Of a stretch of DNA of 64,000 bases, positions 1-10,902 are shown piece by piece. The translations under genes and the position numbers were made by a program. The notes beneath the pieces are model-generated. The model saw nothing but the letters and a program-made list of their open reading frames with translations. It was not told the DNA's origin and did not search any database. Source of the stretch: Sipunculus nudus (Eukaryota > Annelida > Sipuncula > Golfingiida > Sipunculidae); the NCBI GenBank assembly GCA_026874595.1, contig CM049313.1, positions 35,493,159 to 35,557,158 of the forward strand. The letters run 5' to 3'. Each line of letters opens with the position of its first letter. Position 1 is the first letter of the stretch.

Positions 1-48
1 AATAACAAAAACAAGCCAGAAATGAAATATTTACTATTTATTTTGTAG

Positions 49-201
49 AAACCAAAGCCTGGAGCAGTCCTATGTACATGAACCTGTCGGCCCCCACACC
101 TCGAGCTGCATCAGGTGTGTGTGCTGTCGACAAGTACCTGGTGGTGTTCGGAGGTAGAGACTCTGTTGCCCGGAGAAATGACCTTCATATACTGGACACA
201 G
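49..201 (+). CDS. Kelch gene exon, blade A
   Basis: 153-nt phase 1-1 exon. Acceptor TTTTGTAG precedes it and donor GTAAAT follows. It encodes one blade with the FGGRD and NDLHILDT motifs. Confidence 0.85.
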
Positions 202-3200
202 GTAAATGGGACTTGCTGACAATGAAGAGTGGGTTGATGTATTGCCAAGCAACTCATGATTCATGATATGGCATGGCAATACACAAATCAGTTTACAAAC
301 CTTGTGCCTTAACTAAATTATAATACTTAGCAAGAAATAACCTAATAATTCTGCTGCATGTATAGGCCTTCACATTGTATTTTGTTTAAATTTGGTTCAG
401 TGCCAGTGTGTTATAAATAAACCATATATTTTATCCAGTACAAATGAGGAAAATTACTGGATACCAAATATTAGATAGGGGGGCTGTAATGGTAAGGGTT
501 CATGATTTATAGGTCGTGAGCTCAAATCCTGGTCAGACTCCCACCGTCCCAAGACCCTTGGGCAAGGTCTCAACCGCCTCTGTTCACCCAGCAGCAGAAA
601 TGGGTATTGGTAAATACTGGGAAGGTAAACTGCGATGGACTAGTGTCCCATCAAGGAAGAGTTTTAAATCCTGCTTCATGCTATGAAACCGGGATAAGCT
701 CCGGCCTGATGAGTCAGTAGATGTCGGTGTTGAAGCCCAACAAGACTTAAAATATTAGATAATTAAAGGCTAATAAGAGATTGTTTTAATCATTCTTTAC
801 TATTTCTATCCTTTGTTTTTGTGTATTTCCTTAAATAAGTAATTCTGAGGCTTCCCATAAGATATCATGAACAACCAATATTGTACCAGGCAAGAATTTG
901 TGTTCAAATTTCTTTCATCGTGGAGTGTTTGGATGTTGTTACAGCTCTAAGAAAGATGGCAATACCTGTTTCAATTCCTGATAGGAAAGCCCAAATTTAT
1001 GTTTTTACTTGTTATCAAGATTGTTTAGGGGTGAATTTGAATAACATCCTAATAATCCTTGCATCCTGAATTTAGCTATTTGACATCACTGCTGTATGGG
1101 TTGTCAGCGGCTATAATCCTCTCTTCAAATTTGTATATTTTCTGTCAACAGAAACCAGAAAATGGGTCACAGGTAAAATTGTATATTTTTCTTTCCATAG
1201 AAACCAGGAAATGGGTCACAGAATTGAAGGTCAAAGGTCAACAGCCAAAGCCAAGATCTTTCCATACTGTAACAACTGTTGGTCCTCGTGTGGTGGTGAT
1301 CGGTGGAAGAGGGACAGAAAATGAGCACTTTAATGATGTACATATATTTGATACATGTGAGTAACCTCTGTGTCCAAACAGGAAATCTGTACTAAAATGT
1401 AAGGCAGTGAGGTATTCAAAGTGATTTAGGGTTTTGAAGTTATAAATGTATACAAATCCTGTATTTAACTTTATCTTTTGCATTTTAATACATAGTTACA
1501 AGAAACTAAATTTGCATTAAAAATGCAGGGCAGAAAACAATATTCAGGTGCAGTTTGAAGTGTTATCTCAGAAAAGTATCACTAGAAAACTCATGTTTAA
1601 TAATCTTTCAATATTATATCACCCCATGAATGGTTCTTTAACTTCTCAGACTTTTGTTTATTTGAACTGACTGCACCAAGTTACTTTCAATCCAAACCCT
1701 TTAACATATCTTTACTCTTTGAGTAAAAAGGTCTTATGCTTTACAACATAATTAATACTTATACTAGTGTTGGTACTTAATAGTCTGTGTCACAAACTGA
1801 AATTTGATCTAAAGATGTCCAGAGAAGGATATAATGGCATATACCAGATCAGTCCGTTCTTTGCAATATTAGAATTATTCAATAATAAAGAGTCAAGTCA
1901 TCTTTCATTTATGATCATAATATCTTTTCAAATCAATTTTCTTGGTCTTTAAGCATGGGGAAGCAAATAATAATTTATGAACTAAGCAAAAAAAAAAAAA
2001 AACAGGTTTTCTTAGACTTTACATCATGATTATGATTTAAAACCATTTTTGATGAAGGAATTCTTGTGTATTATTGTGTATTATTCAGTGGCTCAGCAAT
2101 GGTTGCAACCAAAGGTCACTGGGGATGTTACCATGACAGCACGGGGGACACACACAGCTACAGTCGTAGGTGACAAATTGGTGGTGTACGGAGGGTCATC
2201 TGATTTTGACTCTGTCACGATGCAGTGCCAAAGTTATCACAGCGATATAGCATTCATTAACACAGGTAGGTACAGGTGTCTTGATTCCAGAATGATGCAT
2301 CACATTAAAACTTTCATTTTTCAGTTTCCATAATCTGATAAGATTGGAGTTATGCTTTCACCAATATTAGGCTGTTTGTTTGTAACCTGCCATTAATGTA
2401 ATATGGTGATGTACACAGTATTGTATAAGGTTTCACTAGGTATTTATATAAATGATCAGTACTGCTACTTGATACTTGAAAGCCTGGGCTTAAATCTTAT
2501 GAGTGACTCAGGAGTATTGTCCTTTTTGGATTATTAGTCCAATCATCTGTATATTTTTTGAAATTATAAAATTTTAGTAAACTATTAAGTTACGTCATTT
2601 AGCAGGGCCAGATACCACCACCCCTCCCAATATGTTTGATGAATATATAGTCTCCGTTGTGTAATCCTAGTAGTAACAGGTATTGGTGAATGCATAACCC
2701 CATAGCTGAAGATGATCAAATTGTTTAAATTAGAGACAGAAGGTAAGTACTGCAATTGTTCATAAGTTGATAGGTATTGTTCATTGTCCAATCATATTAA
2801 CCATTACTACTTTTCTTGAGTTTTTCCATCCTGTGTTGAAAATTTATTTGTTCCCCAAAGTTCATAATTCTGTTCAGATTAAAATATGAATGGGCAAACT
2901 AACTCCTGATAAATATGTAGAGGTGAGTCAGTGTGATAAATTTCTAATATATTTCAGGATGTCTTTGAAATGTTTAAAAGATTAAAAAAATGTGCCTGAT
3001 GAGTTTTATATGGAATGTTCACAACTTAACATCAGGATATCAGAAAGCTATATATCATTAACATTAACATGTACAAACACATGGAATATTTAAGTATGAT
3101 TAATAACCACATCCAAAATCAGCTGTTAACAAGATGTTTCCCGTTAAATTTGTTTATGTTTTGTGCTTTATGTTCAGTTCAAACAGGTTAATTTTCTTTT

Positions 3201-6200
3201 TATTTATGGTCCAGGAGCACACTCAAAATCCGTTGTTAACAAAAGTGTCCTATTCCCCATGGCTGACATACTAATTCTCCAATGTACAAATAGACAAGCA
3301 TGCGTTTGGCCTTAATGACAGGATGTACTGGGCAATCTCACGTGACCCATCTGGTCTCGCATGACCACTGTCAAGTAAAGGCACGTTTTATTACTCTCAG
3401 GGTCATTGTTGAAGAAATTAGAGGAAAAACATGAGGGAGAAGTTGAAACTAGTAAGGGTGATGATGAGCCCCCCAGCAAGGTCCCGCGTTCACAATGACA
3501 TGATGTTGGTAATATATAAACTTCCTTATAAACCTCTCTTTCAAACCATTTGCTCGAAACACCCCTTCCTCTACTCAGAATTAGCCATTTCCAGACCTGA
3601 TGTGCTGCATTTGCTCCTCCTTTCTTATACTACAATTGCAGGTTGTCAAGCAAACTTGCTCTTCCTATTTTTAGCTCAGCTGACTGTAAGTCATCTGAGC
3701 TATAGCGATCACTCTTTGTCCGTCGTCCGTCCGGCCTTCTGGCCATCCAGCTGTCTGTCCGTTAACAAGGCACAAATCGTAACCACTGAACCTGGAATCT
3801 TCTAACTTTACATCCAGAGAGGTCCATGAAAAATCTCCTTGGAAACCTGGAATTAGGTCTCTGTTACCCATATTCTCAAGCTATGGGGCTCTGAAGTACC
3901 CCCCCCCCCCCCCCCCCCAGAATAATGAAAAATTTGATACAAAAGCTCAAATATCTGAACAACTAATGCATTGATTACCATGATTCTTTGCATGGATATT
4001 GATCATGGAGTGTTTCATCAGTTTCTGCAGACTGGTGGCGCATTAATTAATATATGGCTCCAAAGTACCCCCCAGAATAATGAAACATTTGATTCAACTG
4101 CTCAAATATCTGATAAACTAATGCATTGATCACCATGATTCTTTGCATGCATATTTATCATGGAGTGTTTCATCAGTTTCTGCAGACTAGTCGCGCCACC
4201 TGTATTTTTTCGATTTTTTTTTACAATTTTTTTTTCTCTATTTTTGAGACCTCAAAAGATGCCGTCATCTGTTAACAGGGCACAAATCAGAACAACTGGA
4301 CCTGGAATCTTCTCACTTTACATTCATAGAGGTCCATGAAAAGTCTTCTTGAAAACCTGAAATTAGGTCTCTGTTACCCATATTCTTCAAGCTATTGGGC
4401 TCAGAAGTACCCCCCAGAATAATGAAAAATTTGATACAAAAACTCAATTATCTAAACAACTAATGCATGATTACCATGATTCTTAGCATGGATATTGATC
4501 ATGGAGTGTTTCATCAGTTTCTGCAGACTGGTGGCACCACCTGTATTTTTTCGATTTTTTACTATTTTTTTATCTATTTTTGAGACCTTAAAAGATGCAG
4601 TCGTTTGTTAACAGGGCACAAATCGTAACATCTAGACCTAGAATCTTCTTTCTTGACATGTTGGGAGGCCCATGAAAAGTCTCCTTGGAAACCTCAAATT
4701 AGGTCTCTGTCACCCATATTGTTTGAGGAATGGGGCTCAAAAATAGCCCCCAAAATAACTAAAAATTTGAAACAAAAGCTCTGGTATCTAAACAACTAGT
4801 GCATTGATTGGCATTATTCTTTGCATTCATATGCATCATAGAGTATTTCAACAGTTCCTGCAAACTGTTGGTGCCACCCGGACTTCTTTGAATTTTTACG
4901 CATTTTTATCCTTTTTTTTGAGACCTTCAAAGATGTGGTCTTCTGTTAACAGGGCACAAATCATAACTATTTGAGCTTGAATCTTCTTTCTTGACATCCT
5001 GGGAGGTCCATAAAAAACTCCATGGAAACCTGAAATTAGGTCTCTGTTACCCATATTCTCCGAGCTATGGGTCTTAGAAGTATCTCCCAGAATAACTAAA
5101 ATTTGATACAAAAGCTCCAGTATCTGAACAACTATTGCATTTATCACCCTGATTCAGGGTTGGCAAGTTTTAGGCAGGAAGGTTTTAACCATAGGTTTTA
5201 ACCTGGTTAAAACTGCCCCGCCTAAAACAGGTTTTGGGTAGGTTTTAGGCACCAAAAGTGCCTAAAACCTATCTTTGTTTAAATTTTTGACTTAAAGATC
5301 TATAAAACTACCAAACTGGCTGGGGTGATGCAGTCACAAGGCTTTGCTGGGCTTCTGGAAGGTTTCAGGTATTACAAGTAATGCATGATTTCCTGTTGGC
5401 TGGCATCATGCAGTCTTCAAAGAGCCTGTATGTTTGTGTGGCCAATGTAAAGTTAATATCAGGACCCTTTAGGGTTTCCTAATGAGTGCCCTGCTACCAT
5501 GAATGATGTGATAGAGCCTCCAGTATGCCTCCTGTAACTTAGTGTAGGGCAGGGTATCAGAGGTGATAAGACCCAATGGTCATAAGTCCTACTACTGTGT
5601 ACTAGTAGATGTTCATGTGAACTTTTATACATGACTAGGTTGCATTCAAAGCCCTTGCCCTGAAAAATTGTTCTTGAGTCAAACTTATTACTGAGTGATG
5701 CAGTCAAGGCCACTGACCATGACATGTGGGTTTCTCAGGCCTTGGTTGAACATGGCCCAAAAGTGATTATGAATATTCTGTGGTTTGCAACATATTCACT
5801 TCAATATATTTTAGCATTTTTCAGTTTTATACTAATTATAGTATTTCATGAGGGTTCATTTTCACAATCTAATCATACAGTTAACAGAGCATTTCCATCA
5901 TTATATAAACATTAAGTATGTGCACATAATCTAAAAATTTGACAATGGATGACCTTGCTAAGGAAATAAACAACTAGTGGAAATCTTGTTCATTATCAGA
6001 TAATGTAAAAGATAAATCATATCTTAGTTTATGGCTAGCATAAAAGATCTTTTATTATTCATAAAATCAACCTTTGCTTTTTGCCATTTGAAGCTACAGG
6101 CACACAAAACATACATGTTACGTTAGTGAGACTACAGTATAAAGGACTATTCATCAGTGTAAATGGAACAACTTTTTGAATTTGGGAAAAACTTCATATA

Positions 6201-8584
6201 TCACAAAATTTAATCCCTTGTGATCAAAACGCCAGTAAAAAAATCTGGTTATAAGCTTACAGTATTAGCATTCATTTATAAATTGGCAATAATGGAGATG
6301 GGAGACCTCAATATGATTTTGGGATACAAGCTAAAACTGTCCTTTGGAAAACCTGAAGTATAGTGTTGTATTCATTTGTTGCTTTTGTTTGTATCATGGT
6401 TTCTTGTTTAGCTTGAATAGTGTTCCTCACTTTTAATTTGTTGAGCATATGTCTGTAATGCATTTAGCTGTGTAACAATAAAACATAGTTAAACTGCAAG
6501 TCATGGGTGAGGGTAAGTAAGGTTTTAGGCAGTTAAAGGCAGTTTTAGGCAGGTTATAACCTATTTTAGGCAGTTAAAGGCAGGTTTTAGGCTCTGCCCT
6601 GCCAAAAAGAGGTTTTGGGCAGCCTAAAACCCAACCCTGCCCTGATTCTTTGCATGCATATTCATCATGGAGTGTTTCATCAGTTCTTGTGAACTGGTGG
6701 CACCACCTAAATTAAAAAAAAATTTTAACACATTTTTTTTACGCTAAGCCTATTTATGAGACCTTCAAAGATGCAGTCGTCCCTTAACAGGGCTCAAATT
6801 GTAACCATTGGTCCTAGAATCTTCAAACTTGACATCCAGGGAGATCTATGAAAAGTCTCCTTGGAAACATGAATTAAGGTCTCTGTTACCCATATTTTCT
6901 GAGCTATGGGGCTTATAAGCACCCCTCAGAATAATTGAAAATTTGATACCAAAGTAGGGCACAAATCATAACCATGGGGCCCAGAATCTTCTAACTTGAC
7001 ATCCTGAGAGTTCCTCAAAAGTTCTCCCCAGAAACCTGAAATTGGGTAACAGTGACCTATATTCTCAGAGTTTGGGGTATGTTTGAGCATCCCAGAAATA
7101 ATGCATAATACACACAAATTGCCAGATTCCTCATGAAAGGCTGGTTGGATTGTCATCAAATTTGTTTTAATGGGTTGGGTCTTGATGAACTTAAGCTAAT
7201 ATGCATGAACAATGATGCCACCTATCTTAATTAGTTGTCTGGAAGCAAGGATATATTATCAACATGTCAGTCGGCTGAGCATCATGACCCATGGGTCACT
7301 TGTTTTTGTTTCAGTCCTATTTTATTCTTAAAAATTGAAACCATTCCAAAACCCTTTTTTATTATCCAGTTGTGGGTTTAAGGTGGAAGGATATACTGGA
7401 ATGTACAAATTTCTTTCTGTGCATCTTCTTGGGGTATTTGGGTCTTTGGACAACAGATCTTTAGTTTTTGTAGACTTCCTCACAGACATCACTGTTATAT
7501 AAAGATAACATTTAGAAATCTACTGAACCTCATTTCAACCATAAAACTCTTATTATTAGGTGTGTGAAAACCATTTACAACTTACAAAGTCTTGCCTTAT
7601 CTCATTGATTGTAGTCATTACACAGTTTGAAAGTTGAAATGCATCTCTATCCCTCAGGAGAAACACTTGTTTTCAAGATTTTTAACTTTTCCACCTGATG
7701 ACAGAATTATGGTGAAAAACACCTGGAAAACTTGTTTAAACTTATTAATCTTAAGTAAGCTTTACATGTTGTACTAACAACATTACTCACCTTTGGTTTG
7801 TTAAGGTATTTGGTTCATACACTCCTAACATTATCATAGTCATTAAATTTTTTATTTAAGCACTATAAAAATTTTGACATTATAGAAAACTCAAAATGAA
7901 AACTTGTTGAATTTGATTTTCTAATGGTTTGACATTTTCTTAAATGTTCTGTTTCAGCATAAATTGTGTAAAAGTTGTGTTTTGCATGTTTCAAACAATA
8001 CTCAGTGTAAGTTTGTGTTAAATAACTCTCAATACACATGGCTAATAGATCAGTTCATTTTATTTATCAGCTGATTTTATTTTATTTACAAGAACACACA
8101 ATAAGGTTGCTATGCAAATCAATTATGAGATCATAGAAGTATTTCTCTTGTCATGTTGAGCTTTACAAAAATGTGAACTAAAAAATGTAGTCATTAACAT
8201 TAGTCTTCATGAAATTTGTCAAGCAGGCTTTACTCATTTAAAAGATAATTGCAATTGTCTATATATTAATATCAAGTGTACAAAGTAAACACATTGGCTC
8301 TAGTGTGAAAATTGTGGAATATTAAGCCAACCAAATTCATAAAAATAACTAAATTTACTCAATTTGTATTTCATTTCCTTGAGAATTTGCCTTCACTATA
8401 TTATTAGTTTGCTATTATTATTATGCTGTTTATTTCAGTTGATATTAAGACTGGAGGAGCACTCACAACAACACAGGAAAATAAAGAGAATGCCACAAAT
8501 CCTAACATAATGACTAATGGGGATGTCATGCCAGGAAAACCAGCAGCAGTTGTACAAGAAAATGGAACAGCCCTACAACAGTAA
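49..8584 (+). CDS. Kelch-repeat protein, 3' part (5' exons outside window)
   Basis: Coding exons are 49-201, 1201-1356, 2089-2265 and 8439-8584, with the TAA stop at 8582-8584. All junctions are phase 1 with GT-AG borders. Each of the first three exons encodes one Kelch blade: an aromatic start (AW, KW, QW), then PRAA/PRSFHT/RGTHTAT, a hydrophobic run, and GG (FGGRD, IGGRG, YGGSS), ending NDLHILDT, NDVHIFDT or IAFINT. The last exon encodes a polar 48-residue tail rich in N, T and Q, unlike a blade. Kelch propellers are protein-interaction scaffolds, often substrate adaptors. The PRAA...FGGR...NDLH blade resembles the KLHDC1/KLHDC2 group, but the family cannot be fixed from three blades. The first exon starts after an acceptor at 47-48, so the N-terminus and remaining blades lie to the left. 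Certain of a Kelch protein, unsure of the ortholog. Confidence 0.88.
478..749 (+). mobile_element. tRNA-derived SINE with 12-bp target duplication
   Basis: A 272-bp insertion flanked by perfect 12-bp direct repeats AAATATTAGATA (466-477 and 750-761). The 5' part has a tRNA-like head: a TAATGGTAAGGG A-box-like segment, then GTGAGCTCAAATCC resembling a pol III B box. The body contains GCGATGGACTAGTGTCCCAT, which resembles conserved core segments of animal SINE families. The target duplication supports LINE-mediated insertion. The family name is not determined. Confidence 0.8.
1152..1172 (+). other. Candidate 21-nt micro-exon / duplicated exon start
   Basis: A 21-nt segment with an upstream CAACAG acceptor and downstream GTAAAA donor. 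It nearly duplicates the first 21 nt of the real exon at 1201 (one A/G difference). Both encode ETRKWVT after a phase-1 junction. Inclusion would add seven residues in frame; it may equally be a silent duplication relic. Confidence 0.4.
1201..1356 (+). CDS. Kelch gene exon, blade B
   Basis: 156-nt phase 1-1 exon. Acceptor CTTTCCATAG and donor GTGAGT. It encodes one blade with PRSFHT, VVVIGGRG and FNDVHIFDT. Confidence 0.87.
1357..2088 (+). other. Kelch intron, no feature seen
   Basis: AT-rich intron. No exon, repeat family or RNA gene recognised. Confidence 0.7.
2089..2265 (+). CDS. Kelch gene exon, blade C
   Basis: 177-nt phase 1-1 exon. Acceptor TTATTCAG and donor GTAGGT. It encodes one blade with QQW, RGTHTAT, LVVYGGSS and DIAFINT. 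Confidence 0.87.
3672..7302 (+). mobile_element. Helentron-like tandem-array element (family T, copy 1)
   Basis: The left end is a stem-loop, AGCTCAG (3673-3679) pairing with CTGAGCT (3695-3701). A CCGTCGTCCGTCCG tract follows. Next come about five degenerate units of roughly 300-350 bp, each with GGCACAAATC, a GGAAACCTG-type segment, CTCTGTTACCCATATT, ATGCATTGAT and a variant of GGTGGCGCCACC. The right end has AGTCGGCTGAGC (7269-7280), an 11/12 inverted match to GCTCAGCTGACT (3674-3685), then the hairpin GACCCATGGGTC (7286-7297). Subterminal inverted repeats, a 3' hairpin and a tandem core recall Helentron-derived non-autonomous elements. No replicase ORF is present. It is interrupted at 5155-6647. 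Confidence 0.65.
5155..6639 (+). mobile_element. Non-autonomous hAT-type DNA transposon nested in array
   Basis: A 1485-bp insertion flanked by the 8-bp duplication CCCTGATT (5147-5154 and 6640-6647). Its ends are inverted: CAGGGTTGG on the left, CCAACCCTG on the right. Subterminal regions repeat TTTTAGGCAG and TTTTGGGCAG. An 8-bp target duplication with CAGGG termini is the hAT superfamily signature. Removing it restores the array unit across CCCTGATT. Only short meaningless ORFs lie inside, so it depends on a transposase elsewhere. Confidence 0.85.
8439..8584 (+). CDS. Kelch gene terminal coding exon
   Basis: Acceptor TATTTCAG, phase-1 entry giving VDIKTGG, then 47 further codons to TAA at 8582. 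Low-complexity polar tail ending in ALQQ. Confidence 0.75.
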
Positions 8585-9715
8585 TGAGTAGAGATAATTG
8601 TATCAAATGTCAAATATACCAAAGCTAGCAGCACAAGCTAGCAAGACTAGTGAAAGTTTGCGTTGAGCTGAACGCCTAGATAACATTACAGATTGTTCCT
8701 TGACACTCCTTGGTGTTTGATGAAGAACTTCATTATGGACACATGGACCCTATGCAGGATAGACACAAGTCTACTATCTTCTAATATGGACACCTAATAC
8801 AGGCGGACACCTGTCTAATACAGACAGACCCCAGGTTTTGCAATTTAGGAGGATTCACTGTATCTTGCTCATAGTGAAAGATTTTTCTAAAAAAAACTTT
8901 GAATTTGGAAAGGGGTTCAAAAGAACTTAAGTCTCATAAAATGCTGAGAGCAAAACATGTTACATCAGGCATGCGTGGATAGCCCTGTTTTGTGGTCATA
9001 TCAAACATGTAATAAAAAAGGAGGGAATTTCATGGCCCTTGCTTATATGTATTTGAAAACACCTAGAAAACTTGATACCTTGGATATAAACATACAAAAA
9101 TACATGCGTTGATAATTTGTACAGGCAGAAGCTTGTTAAATATATCACCACATTCTTGATGAAATAAGCCTGGAACTGAGGTGCTGCTGAACACAGATAA
9201 TTTGTTTTTTTATGTGTATCATATTTGTATATAGATTAGTTTCATATTGAAACAGTGGAAATGAGTTTATTTTTGCTCCTGATGTCATGAAAATTTTTAG
9301 AAAGTATAATCTTATATAGCAGATAAGAAAATTCATGTAATGCAATTAACTCTTGAATGGTTTATGGTTGAGCTGGCATGAGAAATCTGGAAATTTCATA
9401 ATTTCTGGATATTTAGGATTTCCAGATATATATATATATAGATATTTCATGATTTTTATAGGAAATTCTTGCAAATATAAAACTTGGGTCATTTTTTTGT
9501 GTTAAGAGCCAACTGATGATACTATTATTAATATCAGCCCTACACATCCAAACCTTAAGTTATCTGATGACAGTTTCATTTATTACAAAGTTGTAACTTT
9601 GTGTACATCTGCCACTTTTGAGGAAGGTCAGAAAAAGGTCTCAAAATCTCAGAGCATCATAATCAAATTCATGGCAATTTTGTACATAAATAAAAGATAT
9701 AAAGTCGTACTCTTG
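8585..9715 (+). other. Kelch 3' untranslated region
   Basis: Sequence from the stop codon to just past the first well-placed AATAAA. It includes a repeat fragment at about 8740-8862 ending in GGATTCACTGTA and a short TA run near 9430. No ORF of interest. Confidence 0.5.
9689..9694 (+). terminator. Candidate polyadenylation signal for the Kelch gene
   Basis: AATAAA about 1.1 kb after the stop codon, followed within 30 nt by the T/G-rich stretch TTGGTTGTTCACATTTTATTTTT split across the next line. Other signals could be used. Confidence 0.4.
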
Positions 9716-9744
9716 GTTGTTCACATTTTATTTTTGAAAACAAT

Positions 9745-9898
9745 CTGAAGTACCACAGGGCTGTCTATTAAGACCAGCCTTTGGTGAACAGAAGGCCTTC
9801 ACATTGGTTATAGCTGATCCTTCTAATAAGACCACCTTTGAATAAAGACCATTTTTGGCCAGTCCTATGGGTGGTCTCATAACACAGGTTTCACTGTA
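9745..9898 (+). repeat. Short interspersed repeat ending in GGTTTCACTGTA
   Basis: Phrases such as TATTAAGACCA, CTAATAAGACCACC and AATAAAGACC recur imperfectly in tandem, and the sequence ends GGTTTCACTGTA (9887-9898). Related sequences end at about 8862, 11533 and 23494. Located between the convergent Kelch and COG1 genes. Confidence 0.5.
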
Positions 9899-10605
9899 AG
9901 CAAGCCAGGTGAACCAAACGTTTAAAAAAGGAAGCCAACTGAATATTAAGACCAAAAGTCTGCTGGATTCTGGTACTCCTGCAAAAGAACAACTGCATCT
10001 GGCATTGTGAAATGGACTACCAACACCGTTATCTTACACAGCTGTGCTGAAGGGGTGACAATTTAGTACATTTGTGAAAGTAAGTATAGCTCTTGGGCAT
10101 TTATTATAAAGGAGTGCTGCATGCATATAGCCCAATAACAAGTGTTCATTTTGTGTCACCAATCCACAAAGTGTCACACTGGATGGTCATAACATTTGCA
10201 GATATAACAATTCCTGAAAGTGCCTCTCATGATTTCCAGTCTTCAATAACAGGAGCTTGCATTGTACAACAGGTTGTGACTTATCCCTAACCTTGTGCAT
10301 ATAAAACCCGAAATGGAGAACCTTTCAAATATTTTTACTGTAACCATTGGGTAACCTTCATCCTTGTTCAATGGACGTTACCAACTAGATTTCAAATACT
10401 CCCAACTAAATGCGTACAAAAAAAAAAATTCAGTCTTATTACTCGTAAGCCCTGTTGGGGGGGGGGGGGGGGGGGATATAAATACCTCTATTACATTGAT
10501 CCATTTCAAGACATATACTATATAGTGTTCCAGGAATCCCTTAATGTATACATGATAAAGCTTTTGCTGGGATAGAATCTGATAATTATTCATAATATAA
10601 ATTTT
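9899..10605. other. Intergenic region between convergent genes
   Basis: Tail-to-tail spacer between the Kelch 3' end and the COG1 stop. It contains a G run at about 10457-10475. No gene or RNA recognised. Confidence 0.6.
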
Positions 10606-10902
10606 TTATTTTGTTGTGAACCATATCGTGCTCATGCTTCCAAGGAATGACGACGATGTTTCTGGTGCTGGTATGACAGGCGGAGGGCTGCTGGGGCCAG
10701 CCACAACAGGCTGTGTCAGCTTGGGTTTTGGCTGTGGCAGTGAGTACATGCTCTTCTGTACACTGAGTGGCAGCAGTGGGAAGCGGACCTGGCTGGTTAT
10801 AATCGGCAGGACATTGTGCTGTTCTTGACCTCCAGTGTGAGCTGGTCGACTGCTGGTCATCCCTGATTGTTTGTTAATGCTGGCCAGGGAACCAAACAGG
10901 AC
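10606..10902 (-). CDS. COG1: COG1 terminal exon
   Basis: 98 codons plus TAA. Contains VLFGSLAS and ITSQVRFPLLPLS, then a Pro/Ser-rich tail ending in TTK. The stop codon lies inside an AATAAA hexamer at 10605-10610. Confidence 0.95.
   Translation of the reverse strand, partial: VLFGSLASINKQSGMTSSRPAHTGGQEQHNVLPIITSQVRFPLLPLSVQKSMYSLPQPKPKLTQPVVAGPSSPPPVIPAPETSSSFLGSMSTIWFTTK

Larger units (their letters stand above)
202..1200 (+). other. Kelch intron with SINE
   Basis: Intron between blades A and B. It contains the SINE at 478-749 and, at its 3' end, a 49-bp tandem duplication of the downstream splice-site and exon-start region. No other feature seen. Confidence 0.8.
2266..8438 (+). other. 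Kelch 6.2-kb intron with nested mobile elements
   Basis: Intron between blade C and the tail exon. 2266-3670 shows nothing recognisable. 3672-7302 is a tandem-array element split by a hAT-type insertion. 7303-8438 is plain AT-rich sequence ending in the acceptor TTTATTTCAG. No further Kelch blade was found. Confidence 0.75.

Noticed and set aside
5459-5915. ORFs inside the hAT-type insertion as transposase remnants
   Set aside because: Neither shows hAT dimerisation or DDE features; they are short and oppositely oriented.
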